From NCBI GenBank assembly GCA_016707445.1, contig JADJHR010000019.1:372001-436000 (forward strand): DNA of 64,000 nucleotides, written 5' to 3'. Every line of letters starts with the position of its first letter. The stretch's first letter is position 1. Shown piece by piece: positions 63,120-64,000 of this stretch. The translations under genes were made by a program, and so were the position numbers. Under the pieces are notes generated by a model, which made no database searches, was not told where the DNA came from, and was given only the letters and a program-made list of their open reading frames with translations. The DNA comes from Rubrivivax sp. Lineage in GTDB: Bacteria; Pseudomonadota; Gammaproteobacteria; Burkholderiales; Burkholderiaceae_C.

Positions 63120-64000
63120 GACGCCCTCCCGGTCGTGACAGCGGCGGCGATGCCCGGCCAAGGCAGGGCCACTTCGACGAGGCGGCCGCTGTCGAGCTTG
63201 GCGTAGATCAGCGTCGTGTTCAGCGAGCGGTGCCGCAGCACGTCGGCCACCTCCTTGAGCGAGGAGCCGCCGGCCAGCAGGCGGCTGGCCATCGTGTGAC
63301 GCAGCAGGTGCGAGCGCGTGTGCGGCAGCCCGGCGCGCGCATAGGCCTGGCGGATGGTCTTGCGCACGAGGTCCGGACCGATCGGCCGCTCCCGTGGCGT
63401 CATGTGCCGGGCGAAGACCATCCGGTGCTGGGTCTTCGGTCGCTCGTCACGTAGGTACTTGGCGATCGCCTTCCTGTGGCTTGCGGCAGGGGCATCACGT
63501 CTTCACGCCGGCCCTTGGTGCGGCGCAAGGTGATCGTGCTGGCATTCCAGTCGATGTCGTCCAGACTCAGGCACGCAACCTCGCCGCTTCGCAGGCCCAG
63601 ATCGAGCATGCAGCGCACCATGGCGTCGGCACGCAGCATCGACGGGCCGCCCTGGCCGAGTGCAGCCTCGAGTTGTTCGACCTCTGCCGGCTCCAGCGAC
63701 TTGGGCAACGACGCCAGTTGCCAGTTCGCCGGGTACGCCAGGGCGCCAACCAGTGCGTGGGTCCGGTCGCCCAGCGTCGCACGCCACCGGAAGTAACTGC
63801 GCAAGGATGAAACCACGACGCCCAGGCTCGATGGCGTCTTGTAGTTCTTGGCCTGGGCGGCGAAGAAGCGACGTACGCGCTCGGCCGTGATGACGTCGAA
63901 CTGGATGGTGGCGTCGCTGAAGTGCTTGCGCAGCAAGGCTTCGACGATGCGCAGTGCACCCTCGCGGGTCTTCGGGGCAAGCCCTCGCACCTGCTCCATG
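63116..64000 (-). pseudogene. tyrosine recombinase, first of the trio (RitA-like), frameshifted and possibly cut by the window edge
   Basis: An ATG lies at 63999, and the true start may be further upstream, outside the window. The sequence has the core-binding domain and then LGLRSGEVACLSLDDID (Arg) and LRRTKGRREDVMPL (Lys). At about 63472-63475 one base is missing; the restored reading AIAKYLRDERPKTQHRMVF leads into SHLLRHTMASRLL (His-x-x-Arg) and LRHRSLNTTLIYAKLD (His, Tyr). With one inserted base all catalytic residues are intact. This is another single-base indel in a GC-rich region. Confidence 0.75.

Larger units (their letters stand above)
61058..64000 (-). mobile_element. recombinase-in-trio (RIT) element, left part
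   Basis: Three co-oriented tyrosine recombinase genes overlap by 4 to 8 bp (63116-64000, 62154-63119, 61139-62161), the defining layout of RIT elements. The inner end carries a nested inverted repeat just beyond the last gene; the outer end is outside the window. No cargo gene is seen. The element is inserted downstream of iclR. The number of copies, target duplication and outer inverted repeat cannot be checked here. Confidence 0.75.

Noticed and set aside
1..64000. CRISPR arrays, tRNA or rRNA genes
   Set aside because: No regularly spaced repeats of CRISPR type and no cloverleaf-like or rRNA-like stretch was recognised; the only close direct repeat is the two-unit csp leader.

Overview
The window is GC-rich, densely coded DNA that looks like a burkholderialean betaproteobacterium, probably near the Rubrivivax/Leptothrix/Ideonella group. 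The lineage call is an inference from base composition, protein flavour, the cold-shock protein plus second IF-1 pair, DUF6502, M81/amidase and DUF2145 proteins. No rRNA, tRNA or CRISPR array was seen.

Left part (1-24.6 kb): catabolic and housekeeping genes. An M81 metallopeptidase and two tandem amidases (minus strand) face a DUF6502 gene and a lipoprotein gene across a palindromic site. A CHASE-PAS hybrid histidine kinase follows, then a minus-strand dipeptide-type ABC transporter that carries five single-base frameshifts as read. Next are a cyclase-FHA protein, a csp gene with a structured repeated leader and a terminator, and infA. The 4-hydroxyphenylacetate meta-cleavage run hpaG1-G2-E-D-F-H ends in an hpaH that has lost about 118 internal codons. 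Then come an EamA transporter, DUF808, FKBP, DUF3016 and glnS.

Centre (24.7-46.5 kb): a complete-looking aryl polyene (APE, xanthomonadin/flexirubin-like) pigment cluster. It has three ketosynthase-type genes, two acyl carrier proteins, a ketoreductase, a stand-alone dehydratase and an acyl-activating enzyme fused to a second dehydratase. It also has a methyltransferase, two acyltransferases (one fused to a GT2 glycosyltransferase), a polysaccharide deacetylase, a LolA-like carrier, an MMPL exporter and several envelope proteins. Two flavoproteins with halogenase motifs sit inside it, so a halogenated (xanthomonadin-like) polyene is a testable possibility. Most genes of the long minus-strand run overlap by ATGA and are probably translationally coupled.

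Right part (46.5-64 kb): a LytS/LytTR two-component pair is co-oriented with an outer-membrane protein gene, a LolA-like gene, a MacB/LolCDE-type ABC transporter and a small helical exported protein. Beyond it, a polyamine-type ABC transporter encloses a three-subunit FAD/[2Fe-2S] amine oxidase/dehydrogenase, with a divergent IclR regulator. The window ends in three overlapping tyrosine recombinase genes that match a recombinase-in-trio (RIT) element, bounded on the inner side by a nested inverted repeat.

About a dozen otherwise intact genes, including infA, carry single-base indels, mostly insertions in GC-rich runs. I suspect sequence error for many of them, but the DNA alone cannot prove it. 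Genes broken in the sequence as read are typed as pseudogene with that caveat.
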